DNA of 64,000 nt from Acidobacteriota bacterium (GTDB lineage Bacteria; Acidobacteriota; Blastocatellia; Pyrinomonadales; Pyrinomonadaceae). Below are positions 1 to 8,809 of this stretch, in pieces. Position 1 is the stretch's first letter, and each line of letters starts with the position of its first letter. The notes below the pieces were generated by a model that worked only from the letters and a program-made list of their open reading frames with translations, was not told the origin of the DNA and did no database searches. The stretch spans positions 1 to 64,000 of the forward strand of contig JAHBSL010000012.1 in the NCBI GenBank assembly GCA_019639135.1, given 5' to 3'. Position numbers and translations under genes: made by a program.

Positions 1-11
1 TTCGCGGATTG

Positions 12-170
12 TTACTCACCGGAGGCGGATGCTGCGATGTTTGCCTGCTTACCTCCATTGGTCGCTATATTCACTTGGTTTGCGTTGGTGATGGTTACGG
101 AGCTATAGCGGCGCAGATCGCGGAGTTGCCTGAGCGTCCGCATGAACAATCGATGAAAACCATCTGTCAT
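12..170 (-). CDS. Possible small hypothetical protein (52 aa)
   Basis: A short open frame of 52 codons, ATG at 170 and TAA at 12-14. The basic N-terminal half is followed by a Ser/Thr/Asn/Gln-rich tail containing VTITNANQVNIATNGGKQ. A polar tail of this kind can be the C-terminus of a longer hypothetical protein, so this may be a remnant. There is no clear ribosome binding site and no neighbour that explains it. Coding status is uncertain. Confidence 0.25.
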   Translation of the reverse strand: MTDGFHRLFMRTLRQLRDLRRYSSVTITNANQVNIATNGGKQANIAASASGE

Positions 171-418
171 TAATGGCCTAGATTCTCCTCTTTTCTTCTC
201 TCAAACCTGACATTACATTTGCTACAACTACCGGACATATAAAGTGCTACTAACAACTATGAAAAAAGATGTTGACTCGAATGCAGGCGGCGGACTACAA
301 TCATTTATGCCTTTCGGTTTGGCGAAGTTATTCATTTCGCCGGCCGCTGGAGCGTCCGTTTCGGGCTTCCCACGTTTTCTTTCCGAGCCAATCTTTATCT
401 CTTCAAAAGGAGTCTATC
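171..418. other. Non-coding leader region before the first secreted protein
   Basis: No convincing gene is seen. A TATAAA-like box lies at 238-243 without a good -35. A purine-rich stretch (AAAAGGAG) just before 419 is a good ribosome binding site and fixes the start of the next gene. The frame stays open upstream to 269, but that part lacks protein-like character. Confidence 0.4.
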
Positions 419-1360
419 GTGATCACAAAAAAGTTTGCTCTTTCTAGTCTCGCTCTTTCGTTCATGGTCATCTTTTCGGCTGCAACGGCGTTCGCTCAGA
501 ACGACGGCCGCACTTGGACATATGCCGAACGCAATAACGTTTACTGTGCCGGCTATGTGCAGAAATCGCCGATCGATACCGAGCGTCGGCTGATCGGTGC
601 GGTCGGCGAGGCCGATCAGTATATTTATTCGGAGAATAACGAAGTTTACGTCAATGTCGGTGCGAACCGCGGCGTTAAAGTTGGCGATATGATGGCGGTC
701 GTGCGGCCAAAGGGCCAGGTCCGCACGAAATGGAGCAACAAGGGCGCCCTTGGCTTCTATGTTCAAGAGGTCGGTGCGGTCGAGGTTATCCGCGTCAAGA
801 GCGACCACTCGATAGCCCGCATCAAGACGTCCTGCGACAACTTCCTGCTCGGCGATCTTGTTCAGCCCTGGCAGGAGCGGACGAGCCCTTCGTTCACGAC
901 GCGGCCGGCGTTCGACCGGTTTGCCGATCCGAGCGGAAAGGCGATGGGCCGGCTCTTCATGGCACGCGACGGCCAGGAGATGGTGACCCGCGACCAGATC
1001 GTTTACGTCGATCTAGGGGCCGAAGATAACGTCCGCATCGGCGATATGCTTACGGTGTTTCGTCCGCTCGGCACCGGCAATATCGAGCCCGGCCCGCCGT
1101 CGGCCGTCATCGCCCGCGACTATGGCTACCAGAGCGAGGTTTACCGCGGCGGCAAGTTCTCGAACCAGTCCTCGCGAAAGAAAGGCAGCGAGGCAACAGG
1201 CCGTCAGGTAAGCAACAAGGGTGCGAAAGAAGGCCGTCCGGCGATCCGCAAGGTGGTCGGTGAGGCAGTTGTGCTTAATGTGAAGGAACGGACGGCGACG
1301 GTCGTCATCACGCGCACGGCGGGCGAGATACACACGGGCGATTGGGTCGAGGTTCAGTAA
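419..1360 (+). CDS. Secreted hypothetical protein, two repeated domains (313 aa)
   Basis: I chose the GTG at 419: AAAAGGAG lies 6-7 bases upstream, and only from here does the protein start with a Lys-containing n-region, a hydrophobic core and an AFAQ cleavage site. The mature part has two similar halves. Each has a short beta-rich segment of the form VYV(N/D)(V/L)GA..(G/N)V(K/R)(V/I)GDM followed by a VRP or FRP loop. Each half ends in a VxVI(R/T)...A.V.I segment. This resembles beta-rich repeats of FlgT-like or envelope proteins, but I do not recognise a named family. It is likely periplasmic or extracellular. It converges with pgsA, 36 bases away. Confidence 0.7.
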   Translation: MITKKFALSSLALSFMVIFSAATAFAQNDGRTWTYAERNNVYCAGYVQKSPIDTERRLIGAVGEADQYIYSENNEVYVNVGANRGVKVGDMMAVVRPKGQVRTKWSNKGALGFYVQEVGAVEVIRVKSDHSIARIKTSCDNFLLGDLVQPWQERTSPSFTTRPAFDRFADPSGKAMGRLFMARDGQEMVTRDQIVYVDLGAEDNVRIGDMLTVFRPLGTGNIEPGPPSAVIARDYGYQSEVYRGGKFSNQSSRKKGSEATGRQVSNKGAKEGRPAIRKVVGEAVVLNVKERTATVVITRTAGEIHTGDWVEVQ

Positions 1361-1396
1361 ACCGCCCCGCGATCGCGATTACTTCGGGCCGGTGCC

Positions 1397-2098
1397 TTAG
1401 CGGGCATCGGCCTTTTCCGCGCCGTCGGTTTCGCCTTTTCGCTTGAAAAAGTAGGAAAGATAGTCGTAGAGCGACCAAACGGCCATCGCGACCGAGACCC
1501 AAAGTGCACCGCGGCCGATGAGGTAACCGAAGACCTTCCAGTCATTTGCCGTAAGGGTAAGCTGAGATAGATTGGCGAAGGCGGTGCGGACCTCGGCGAC
1601 CTCCCAAAACGTCAAAAAAGGATACTCGAGCCCAAAATTTGAGACGGGCGGTTTGCCGGTCGCGGCGGCGACGAGCAGGGCGACGATGGCGACGCTCTGT
1701 GCCCACATCTTTATCTTGCCGGAGGTTTGGGCCTGGATGATGATGCCCTCGGCAGCGGCGACCGAGCGAAGCCCTGTGACGATGAATTCACGCCCGAGAA
1801 TGACGACGACCGCCCACGAGGGGGCGAGTTGTTTCTCGACCAAAACGATCAGAGCGGCTGAGATGAGCAGCTTATCGGCGATCGGGTCGAGGAATTTTCC
1901 GAGCGTCGAGACCTGATTTCGGCTGCGGGCGAGGTGCCCATCGAGGATATCGGTCAGCACCGCGACGAGGAAAATGACGATCGCGAGTGCGTAGCCGCTG
2001 ATGCCGAGCACGCGCTCCGCCATCGGCGTCAAAAGGGCCACGACCAGCAGCGGCACAAAAAGAATTCGCCCGAGCGTAAGATAATTCGGCAGATTCAC
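1397..2098 (-). CDS. pgsA: CDP-diacylglycerol--glycerol-3-phosphate 3-phosphatidyltransferase
   Basis: Catalyses the committed step of phosphatidylglycerol synthesis in the inner membrane. The CDP-alcohol phosphatidyltransferase signature D-G-x2-A-R-x8-G-x3-D-x3-D is complete (D53, G54, A57, R58, G67, D71, D75 from this start). Several hydrophobic segments follow. The GTG at 2098 is chosen because the protein then begins VNLPNYLTLGRI, as is usual in the family. The frame stays open to a TTG at 2137, and neither start has a clear ribosome binding site. The C-terminal 60 residues are longer than in typical PgsA (about 180-190 aa) and hold a further membrane segment and a charged KRKGE tail. Confidence 0.9.
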   Translation of the reverse strand: MNLPNYLTLGRILFVPLLVVALLTPMAERVLGISGYALAIVIFLVAVLTDILDGHLARSRNQVSTLGKFLDPIADKLLISAALIVLVEKQLAPSWAVVVILGREFIVTGLRSVAAAEGIIIQAQTSGKIKMWAQSVAIVALLVAAATGKPPVSNFGLEYPFLTFWEVAEVRTAFANLSQLTLTANDWKVFGYLIGRGALWVSVAMAVWSLYDYLSYFFKRKGETDGAEKADAR

Positions 2099-2203
2099 GG
2101 CTAAAAAGAGTGTAAGCCGACCCCGAATAAAGTTCAAGAAGATGCCGAATTTAGGTGATTTGAAGAGGGAATGCCCGCCGGTCTGCGAGGCAGAGAGGAG
2201 ATC

Positions 2204-2764
2204 TTAGCCCAGGATGTCGTTGACGGGAATCTTCAGATCGGGCATGGTTTCCGAGGTTGCCATGTCCCCGCGAACATAGACCTTGACGACGCCGTAGGCA
2301 CGTTCTTTCGGAAAGAAATGCACTTCTACAAGTCCGGCTTCGAGATCGACGAGCCACGCTTCGGGGATGCCCGCCTCGGCGTAAACCGGAAACTTACGCG
2401 AGCGGTCGAACCCGACGGTCGAATCCGCAACCTCGATAACGAGAGCTACGTCCTTTCCGGTCGCAGTCGCCGTTCGGTAAAAATCATCTCGCGGATAAAG
2501 AAGTGCGAGGTCGGGCTGGGGCTCGCTGTCGTCGGCGGCGACGATCGGGTTCTGTATGCTGATAATGAATTTATCGAGATAAAGCCGATTGAGAAACGCG
2601 GAAAGAAAGTTGACGCAGCTAACGTGGCGGCTTCCGATGGGCGACATTTCGATGATCTCTCCGTCAATAAGTTCGATCCGTTCGTCAGGTGCAAACGTTC
2701 CGCGCTCGGCCATAAGATGGTAAAGCTCAACGGAGATCGGATAATGTCTGACGGCTGGAAGCAT
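2204..2764 (-). CDS. Uma2 family endonuclease-like protein (DUF820)
   Basis: 186 aa with the Uma2/DUF820 layout: N-terminal YHLMAE, then ERIELIDGEIIEMSPIG, the conserved PDLALL segment (QPDLALLYP), and the catalytic-type strand VALVIEVADST with EAWLVDLE further on. The fold belongs to the PD-(D/E)XK nuclease superfamily. These proteins are abundant in cyanobacteria and other large bacterial genomes and are of unknown role. Here it is a single gene with no recognisable partner. Function beyond the fold is not known. Confidence 0.85.
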   Translation of the reverse strand: MLPAVRHYPISVELYHLMAERGTFAPDERIELIDGEIIEMSPIGSRHVSCVNFLSAFLNRLYLDKFIISIQNPIVAADDSEPQPDLALLYPRDDFYRTATATGKDVALVIEVADSTVGFDRSRKFPVYAEAGIPEAWLVDLEAGLVEVHFFPKERAYGVVKVYVRGDMATSETMPDLKIPVNDILG

Positions 2765-3148
2765 ACAGCGGCATTATAAAACAAACGTCAAGCCACGTGA
2801 ACAGGTCAGGCCTGTTTGTTCTCTTCAATTTTATTCATCAAAGCTGCTCACCCCCGAAGAAATCGAGGCCTATCTGCTTTCCGAGAAAAAAAACGCTGGC
2901 TTCACCTCTTCCCGCAGGATTTCCTTGAACTCAATAAGATCTGAAGTGCTTACCGACTTAGTTTCTCCTCAAGTCGGCTCTCAAGCCATCTCCAAGCCCA
3001 CTGTATTCTCTTGTCATGGCGAAACTAAGAGCTTCGAATTTCTTATATACTAATCAGGGAATGTTGTATAGTGGTTGCTTATGAAAAGAAATGAAGTGGG
3101 CAGAATAGTTTAAATCGTATTTCCAATTCTGTGTCTGGGGACAAATTT
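2765..3148. other. Gene-free stretch, AT-richer toward its right end
   Basis: No convincing gene. Composition shifts from GC-rich to AT-rich near 3040, marking the left edge of the island at 3149-5382. A TATAGT box at 3067-3072 could be the -10 of the next gene's promoter, though no good -35 is visible. A short minus-strand peptide near 2955-3015 looks like a protein C-terminus but is interrupted by stops. Confidence 0.4.
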
Positions 3149-3922
3149 ATGAAAATGACTTCTAAGTACTTAATAGGCGTGACTATAGCATTTTTTATCG
3201 GCATAGGTATTTGGGCAGGTAATCAAACCGTGAGCAGTCAATCTGAACGCGATAAAGATGATTCTTTTCCGATTGTTTCTTTTGAGCCAGAATCTTATCG
3301 CCAACAGAATGTTTCAGAAACTAGAGCGCGGCGAAACAGTAAGTTTGACGGTTGGGCGTGGGTTAAGAAATCACCAAATCCGGACGTGCAAGAGGTATTC
3401 TTAAATACGCACTGGCAAATTGGCTTATCGCCACTTCCCACCTCGAAAAGTGATTTAGTAGTTTTTGCTCAGGTAAAATCAAGTAATGCCTTTCTTTCGA
3501 ACGATAGCACAGGGGTCTATTCTGAGTTTGAATTAGCGATTGAGCGTATTTTTAAAGAGAATCGGTCTCAACCTATTGAGACGGACGTCATATTCAGTGT
3601 TATAAGACCAGGTGCACGAGTTAAATATCCATCAGGTAAAATTATCAAGTATTCGCTTAGGGGCCAAGAGATGCCCATTATTGGTGCAAAGTATGTATTG
3701 TTTTTAACCTATGATAAAGACCTGAGAATCTACTCGATTTTGACAGGCTTCGAAATTGGCAGCGACGATCAGATCAAAGCGCTTGACGGTCGTAACGGTG
3801 ATGAACGAGCCGGATGGTCTTTTGTGAGTAAGAACAGTTTGACACGGGAACAGTTCCTCCAAGAACTAGAGCTTTCAGTTCTTGCCGACGGTGAAGAGCT
3901 CAAGGAGAAATCATTGCAATGA
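3149..3922 (+). CDS. Exported hypothetical protein, partner of metalloprotease (257 aa)
   Basis: Starts at ATG 3149 (MKMTSK), giving a Lys-rich n-region and one hydrophobic segment ending near residue 25: a signal peptide or membrane anchor. The rest is soluble. A central block (SDLVVFAQVKSSNAF, then VYSEFELAIERIF) looks like a compact beta domain. I recognise no family. Its stop overlaps the start of the metalloprotease gene (ATGA), so the two are co-translated and probably act together outside the cytoplasm. Both are visibly AT-richer than their neighbours, which suggests acquisition by transfer. Confidence 0.6.
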   Translation: MKMTSKYLIGVTIAFFIGIGIWAGNQTVSSQSERDKDDSFPIVSFEPESYRQQNVSETRARRNSKFDGWAWVKKSPNPDVQEVFLNTHWQIGLSPLPTSKSDLVVFAQVKSSNAFLSNDSTGVYSEFELAIERIFKENRSQPIETDVIFSVIRPGARVKYPSGKIIKYSLRGQEMPIIGAKYVLFLTYDKDLRIYSILTGFEIGSDDQIKALDGRNGDERAGWSFVSKNSLTREQFLQELELSVLADGEELKEKSLQ

Positions 3923-5382
3923 GCCATTCCCTCAAGACTATCTTTTTTCTTGGTTCCTTTTCTTTGCTCATTATCCTCCTAAGTTCCAACGCAGTCGCTC
4001 AACAACTTGCATGTGGTTTCCCGCCTCTAATAGAGCAACCTCCACTGGGAAAACGAAATACATGGGCCAAGGATTCTGTCGTACCAATCTACATAGCTTC
4101 GGCGTTCTCTGATGAGCAGGAGGAGGGAATTCGTGATGCATTAGCAAATTGGCAGGCAGTCCGCACGACAAATCTTTCTGGCGTGACATTCAACATTAAT
4201 GTAGGTCCACTCCCAACGGGGCAAACTGGGAGCTTTATTGAGATTAGAATGCAGGCGCCACCGGGTGGCATACCTAACGCAACGGACCGAGGAGCAGTCT
4301 CCACATCATCTGGCGTGATATGGTTGGCCGATGCAATTATTTATATTAATCCTGTTGTTACTCTGAAAGCAGCTGTGACTGAAGTTGTAGCTCATGAGTT
4401 GGGCCATACTTTCGGTCTCGATGATTGTCCTGTGTGTTTTTTATTCGACTCGGTGATGGCTAATGCTCCTTTTGGAATGAACCCTAACCGAACTGGAAGA
4501 ACAAAGAATCCAAGTAATTGCGATAATCAAGCTGTAGCCTTGCTCTATGAATCTGTTGTTACGCCGACGCCGACGCCGACACCGCCGATAGGTTCGTGTC
4601 CCGAAGGATTTTGCTTTGGAGAAACTATTGAGAGTGGCGGTTTAACTACAACATGTTATGGAAGTCCTGATATCTGTATGTATCCAAACAATGACGGATG
4701 CCCGACTGGTTGGGATAACTGGGGACAAGGTTGTTGTTGTCAGATCCAGGCGACTTCGCCAATTGTGATCGATATAGAAGGAGACGGTTTCAGCCTTACC
4801 GATGGAGCGAACGGAATTAATTTCGACCATAATGCCAATGCCACTCAGGAAAGAATGTCTTGGACAAGTCCTGGGTCGGATGATGCTTGGCTGGCACTCG
4901 ATCGCAACGGGAATGGAATGATTGATAACGGCATCGAGTTATTCGGTAATTTTACTCCACAGCCCCATTCAACTGAAAAGAACGGGTTTTTAGCATTAGC
5001 TGAATTTGATAAGCCAGAAAATGGTGGTTATAACGATGGCAGGATAGATAGTCAGGATGCCATTTTCACAGTCCTCAGGCTTTGGCAGGATGTAAATCAC
5101 AATGGCATTTCCGAGCCATCGGAGCTTTTTCCGCTTCTTTCGCTTAGGGTTGCAGCTATTGAACTGGATTACCGGGAATCACGAAGACGCGATCAACACG
5201 GAAATTGGTTCAGATATCGAGCGAAAGTCTATTCTGCTAATGGTGCTCAACTTGGCCGATGGGCATATGACGTGTTTCTTGTCGGGGAAAGCCTTAGCAA
5301 CGTAAACTCTTTAGTTTCGGAAACTCCGATTTTCAGTTTTTCGAGGACGAAATGCGGAGTTAAAGCTAATAAGATGTTGTAA
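3919..5382 (+). CDS. Secreted zinc metalloprotease-like protein with calcium-loop C-terminus
   Basis: 487 aa. Residues 1-27 form a signal peptide ending AVAQ. The zinc motif HELGHTFGLDD lies at 159-169 with catalytic E160. The third ligand would be Asp rather than His, as in snapalysin-type HExxHxxGxxD enzymes. A downstream FDSVMA could be the Met-turn. A TPTPTPTPP linker (about 215-223), encoded by a CCGACG microsatellite, leads to a Cys-rich segment (ending CCCQ). A C-terminal region follows with Asp-rich loops (DRNGNGMIDNG; DVNHNGISEP) typical of calcium-binding dockerin or EF-hand-like repeats. The substrate is unknown. It overlaps the preceding gene by four bases. Confidence 0.8.
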   Translation: MSHSLKTIFFLGSFSLLIILLSSNAVAQQLACGFPPLIEQPPLGKRNTWAKDSVVPIYIASAFSDEQEEGIRDALANWQAVRTTNLSGVTFNINVGPLPTGQTGSFIEIRMQAPPGGIPNATDRGAVSTSSGVIWLADAIIYINPVVTLKAAVTEVVAHELGHTFGLDDCPVCFLFDSVMANAPFGMNPNRTGRTKNPSNCDNQAVALLYESVVTPTPTPTPPIGSCPEGFCFGETIESGGLTTTCYGSPDICMYPNNDGCPTGWDNWGQGCCCQIQATSPIVIDIEGDGFSLTDGANGINFDHNANATQERMSWTSPGSDDAWLALDRNGNGMIDNGIELFGNFTPQPHSTEKNGFLALAEFDKPENGGYNDGRIDSQDAIFTVLRLWQDVNHNGISEPSELFPLLSLRVAAIELDYRESRRRDQHGNWFRYRAKVYSANGAQLGRWAYDVFLVGESLSNVNSLVSETPIFSFSRTKCGVKANKML

Positions 5383-5425
5383 ATCAATGAGATAGTGGTA
5401 GTTGTTAATCCGTTTTCGAAATAAA

Positions 5426-5635
5426 TGTAGGCTTACATTTCGGGATTGTAGGCTTACATTTTGCGTTTGTAGGCTTACATTTCGGGGTTGTAGGCTTACA
5501 TTTCGGGATTGTAGGTTTACATTTCGCGATTGTAGGCTTACATTTCAGGAATGTAAGCGTACATTTCAGGAATGTAAGCGTACATTTCAGGATTGTAGGC
5601 TTAAAATCGGGGGTTGTAGGCCCCAAATTCGCGAT
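5426..5635. repeat. Tandem array of a 21-bp unit, about 10 copies
   Basis: Units start about every 21 bases at 5426, 5447, 5468, 5489, 5510, 5531, 5552, 5573, 5594 and 5615. The core is TGTAGGCTTACA followed by TTTCGGGAT. Two units read TGTAAGCGTACA, keeping the TGTA-N4-TACA dyad, and the last two are degenerate. Since 21 is a multiple of three, open frames run through the array on both strands with seven-residue repeats, but these have no start signals and are not called as genes. The array fills most of the gap between the metalloprotease and the Fn3-like gene. Confidence 0.9.
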
Positions 5636-5745
5636 ATTTTCTGGGTTCTGCCAGTTTTCCTCTCATTTTACGCAAAAAACATCTCATTCTCCGTCCTGTT
5701 GTGAACGAAAAGTTCAATCCAAATTCCCAAATAGGAGAAAAATAG

Positions 5746-6411
5746 ATGAAATCAAGAGACCTGCAGACGCTACCAGACCGCGATCTGGTGGCGGAGCTGA
5801 ATGTTATGAGCAATGCGATCGACGGCGACGAGGCGACTTATGGGCTTGTGGCCGGCGACACGCTGTCTTTGACGAGCAAATTGAGCACTTTCATCGATGC
5901 TTTGGACGATCTCGACCTGAAAACGGCGGCGGCAACCTCGGCTTATGGGACGCGGGACACGACGCGTGCAGCTTTGGTCGAGGAAGTGCGGATGCTGATG
6001 AAAAAGATCAGGCTCGGCGTCGGGAACGACCCAGAAAAGCTCGGCGCGGTCGGGCTCGATGTTTACGATCAAACGCCGACGGCGGCTCCGATGCCCGAAA
6101 CGGCTCCGCTGGCGGTTGTCGATTACGAGATATTGAAGCACATAATCCGCTTTCGCGACGCGGCAAACCCCGATAAACGCGGCAAGCCGAAGGGAATGCT
6201 CGGGGCCGAGATCTGGAGTAAGATCGGCGGCGACCCGCCGGCAAAAGACGACGATTACCAGATGGTGACGCTTGACACGGCCAGCCCGCACGTAATTTTT
6301 TACGAAATGGAAGACGCCGGAAAGAAGGTCTGGTATCGGCTGCGATGGGTTGCGACCTCCGGCGAGAAAGGCGGCTGGAGCGAGGTGGTCGAAGCGACTG
6401 TGAACGGGTAG
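5746..6411 (+). CDS. Hypothetical protein with Fn3-like C-terminus (221 aa)
   Basis: ATG at 5746 has a clear AGGAGA ribosome binding site. There is no signal peptide. The N-terminal half is helical and acidic, with repeated Leu/Ala patterns. The C-terminal 90 residues start VVDYEILKHIIRFRDAANP and end with strands VIFYEMEDAGKKVWYRLRW and WSEVVEATVNG, a fibronectin type III-like ending. I know similar unnamed proteins from Bacteroidota and Acidobacteriota genomes but no function. It lies between a 21-bp repeat array and a terminator, so it is probably a single-gene unit. Confidence 0.65.
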   Translation: MKSRDLQTLPDRDLVAELNVMSNAIDGDEATYGLVAGDTLSLTSKLSTFIDALDDLDLKTAAATSAYGTRDTTRAALVEEVRMLMKKIRLGVGNDPEKLGAVGLDVYDQTPTAAPMPETAPLAVVDYEILKHIIRFRDAANPDKRGKPKGMLGAEIWSKIGGDPPAKDDDYQMVTLDTASPHVIFYEMEDAGKKVWYRLRWVATSGEKGGWSEVVEATVNG

Positions 6412-6454
6412 ATCGGTGTTTGGAGTACCGGCTTTAGCCGGCTTCGGGCAATAA

Positions 6455-6490
6455 GAAAGCGTGGCTGAACGGATCGGCCACGCTTATTTT
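6455..6490 (+). terminator. Intrinsic terminator after the Fn3-like gene
   Basis: AAGCGTGGC pairs with GCCACGCTT across a loop of about 13 bases and is followed by ATTTT. A second small hairpin (CCGGCTTTAGCCGG) just upstream at 6430-6443 is of the dispersed REP type. Confidence 0.7.
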
Positions 6491-6496
6491 AGGTTC

Positions 6497-6702
6497 GGAG
6501 TGCGCGATTTATCGCGTAGCGACGAGCTAAAGCTCGCACTCTAAGCGACGAGCTAAAGCTCGCACTCTAAGCGACGAGCTAAAGCTCGCACTCTAAGCGA
6601 CGAGCTAAAGCTCGCACTCTGAGCGACGAGCTAAAGCTCGCACTCTAAGCGACGAGCTAAAGCTCGCACTCTAAGCGACGAGCTAAAGCTCGCACTCTGA
6701 GC
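6497..6702. repeat. REP-type array: one CGCGATTTATCGCG hairpin plus 7 tandem 26-bp units
   Basis: Seven direct copies of a 26-bp unit (period starts 6519, 6545, 6571, 6597, 6623, 6649, 6675) each carry the hairpin GAGCTAAAGCTC inside CGACGAGCTAAAGCTCGCAC. A related hairpin, CGCGATTTATCGCG, precedes them. The array ends within about 3 bases of the stop codon of the EF-G-like gene. The same family recurs at 24150, 38896, 41246 and 41987. Confidence 0.95.
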
Positions 6703-6703
6703 G

Positions 6704-8809
6704 TTAGTCGTCGTCTTCGTGGGCGCGGACGCGGCCGGCGGCGACGGCTTCGTCGATGACCTTTTGGGCGAAGTTGTGCGGCAGCGGATCGTAGTGCGAG
6801 AACTGCATGTGGTAGGAGCCGCGGGCCTGCGTCACCGAGTTGAGCTTCGATTGGTAATCGAGCATCTCGGCGAGCGGCACTTTTGCCTTGATCACCTGCT
6901 GTTTGCCTCGCATATCCATGCCCGCGACGCGTCCGCGGCGGCTGTTGAGGTCGCCCATGATGTCGCCGGAGAACTCGAGCGGTGTGAAGACCTCGACGTC
7001 CATTATCGGTTCGAGCAGTGTCGGTTTGGCCTTTTCCATCGCGGCACGGAACGCCTTGCGGCCGGCTGCCCGGAACGAATGCTCGTCGGAATCGACGGTA
7101 TGATAGCTGCCATCGATTAGCGTCACCTTGAAATCGACGAGCGGGTAACCGGCAACGGCGCCGCCGCCGGCGGCCTCGATTATGCCTTTCTCGATCGCCG
7201 GTCGGAAGTTCTGGGGAACGGCACCGCCGAAGATCTTATCGACCCATTCAAAGCCGCCTCCGCGCTCAAGCGGTTCGAAGATCACCTTGCAATCGCCGAA
7301 CTGGCCGCGTCCGCCGGACTGCTTTTTGTGGCGGCCCTGAACCTCGGCTGTGGCGGTGATCGTTTCCTTGTAAGGCACCTTCGGCGGATGAAGTGCGACC
7401 TCGACGTGGTAGCGGTCGGCGAGCTTTTTGACGACCGTTTCGATGTGAAGCTGGCCGGAGCCGGAGAGGATGAACTCCTTCGTCTGAGCGTCGCGGTCGA
7501 AGTGGAGCGACGGGTCTTCCTCGAGTATCTTGTGCAAAGCGACGGAGATCTTGTCTTCATCGGCACGCGATTTGGGCTCGATGGCGAAGGAGATAGCTGC
7601 CTCGGGATATTCGACCGGCGGATAAACGATCGGATGTGCCTTATCGCAGAGCGTGTCGCCGGTCTGCGTATCTTTCAGCTTTACCACCGCGATGATGTCG
7701 CCGGTTTGGGCTGAGTTTACTTTCTCGAGCGTTTTGCCGGCAATGACGTGGAGGGCACCGAGCCTTTCGGGCGTTTCGCGGCTCGAATTGAGCACGGTCG
7801 CGTCGGATTCGATCTTGCCGGAGACGACCTTCATCACATTGATGCGGCCGGCAAAGGGGTCGGCGATGGTGCGGAAAACGTAAGCCGAAAATGGTTCGTC
7901 GTTGGAATATTTGCGCTTGACGCGGTCGCCGGTCATCTCGTTGTCCGCAAAGCCGTATTCGGCCTCGTGCGTTGCCGGGTTCGGAGCAAATTCGACGATG
8001 TGATCGAGCAGGATCGAGAGGCCGGCAAGCGAGGTCGAAGAAACGGCATAGACCGGGCAGAGCTTACTCTTCGCGATAGCCTTTGCGAGATTTGGGTAGA
8101 TATCTTCTTCGGGCAAGGTGCCGTCCTCGAAGTACTTTTCCATCAACGCGTCGTCGGACTCGGCGACGAGTTCGATCAGCCGTTCGCGGGTACGATCAAA
8201 GACATCCTTGCCGCTTTCAGGCATCGGGATCTCTTTGGCTTTGCCATCGGCGTCGAATTCGTAGGCCTTTTGATGGACGACATCGACGACGCCCTTGAAA
8301 TTCTCTTCAGTGCCGATGGGAAGCGTAAAGGGAACGATCGAACGGGCAAAGCTCGAGGTAGCGGTTTCGAGTGCGTGGCCAAAGTCGGCATTCTCCTTAT
8401 CGAGCTTATTGATGACCATGAACCGCGGGAGCATAAATTCGTTGGCATAGTTCCAGGTCTTTTCGGTCTGGACCTCGATGCCGTTCACGCCATCAACCAC
8501 AACGAGAGCGCAGTCCACGACGCGAAGCGCCGGGCGGGCATGCGAGACAAACGCCGCATAGCCGGGCGTATCGATAAAATTAAGCTTTGAATCGGCGTAT
8601 TCGATGTGGGCAAAGTTGTTGTTGAGCGAGACCTTGCGGGCGATGGAGTCGTCGTCGTAGTCGGTGACGGTGGTTCCTTCGTCAACCTTTCCCCAGCGTG
8701 GCGTTGCACCGGCCACATACATCAGCGACGCGGTCAGCTGGGTTTTCCCCGCGTCGCCGTGTCCAATGACAGCCAGATTTCGTAGGTTTTCAGTTGTAAA
8801 TGCTTTCAT
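6704..8809 (-). CDS. Elongation factor G-like translational GTPase
   Basis: 701 aa, the full length of EF-G. G1 is GHGDAGKT (16-23), G3 is DTPG (80-83) and G4 is NKLD (134-137). All EF-G domains through the C-terminal QFSHYDPLP region appear present. The opening MKAFTTENLRNLAVIGHGDAGKT is of the EF-G-like/EF-G2 subgroup, which sits outside the str operon, as here. It probably acts in ribosomal translocation or recycling, but it may not be the main EF-G. A good AAAGGAGAT ribosome binding site precedes the ATG at 8809. A REP array abuts the stop codon. Confidence 0.9.
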   Translation of the reverse strand: MKAFTTENLRNLAVIGHGDAGKTQLTASLMYVAGATPRWGKVDEGTTVTDYDDDSIARKVSLNNNFAHIEYADSKLNFIDTPGYAAFVSHARPALRVVDCALVVVDGVNGIEVQTEKTWNYANEFMLPRFMVINKLDKENADFGHALETATSSFARSIVPFTLPIGTEENFKGVVDVVHQKAYEFDADGKAKEIPMPESGKDVFDRTRERLIELVAESDDALMEKYFEDGTLPEEDIYPNLAKAIAKSKLCPVYAVSSTSLAGLSILLDHIVEFAPNPATHEAEYGFADNEMTGDRVKRKYSNDEPFSAYVFRTIADPFAGRINVMKVVSGKIESDATVLNSSRETPERLGALHVIAGKTLEKVNSAQTGDIIAVVKLKDTQTGDTLCDKAHPIVYPPVEYPEAAISFAIEPKSRADEDKISVALHKILEEDPSLHFDRDAQTKEFILSGSGQLHIETVVKKLADRYHVEVALHPPKVPYKETITATAEVQGRHKKQSGGRGQFGDCKVIFEPLERGGGFEWVDKIFGGAVPQNFRPAIEKGIIEAAGGGAVAGYPLVDFKVTLIDGSYHTVDSDEHSFRAAGRKAFRAAMEKAKPTLLEPIMDVEVFTPLEFSGDIMGDLNSRRGRVAGMDMRGKQQVIKAKVPLAEMLDYQSKLNSVTQARGSYHMQFSHYDPLPHNFAQKVIDEAVAAGRVRAHEDDD

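Noticed and set aside
244-447. 67-codon frame before the first secreted protein
   Set aside because: Overlaps the true start region in another frame and has no protein-like features.
5402-5704. Peptide repeats CRLTFRD (plus) and KCKPTIP (minus) across the 21-bp array
   Set aside because: They follow from a 21-base unit being divisible by three; there is no ribosome binding site or signal, and both strands are equally open.
6519-6702. Possible CRISPR array
   Set aside because: The 26-bp units are directly joined with no unique spacers, and no cas genes are present.
6704-8809. Tetracycline-resistance ribosomal protection protein
   Set aside because: The opening and domain layout match EF-G-like proteins rather than Tet(M)/Tet(O) types, and there is no resistance context.
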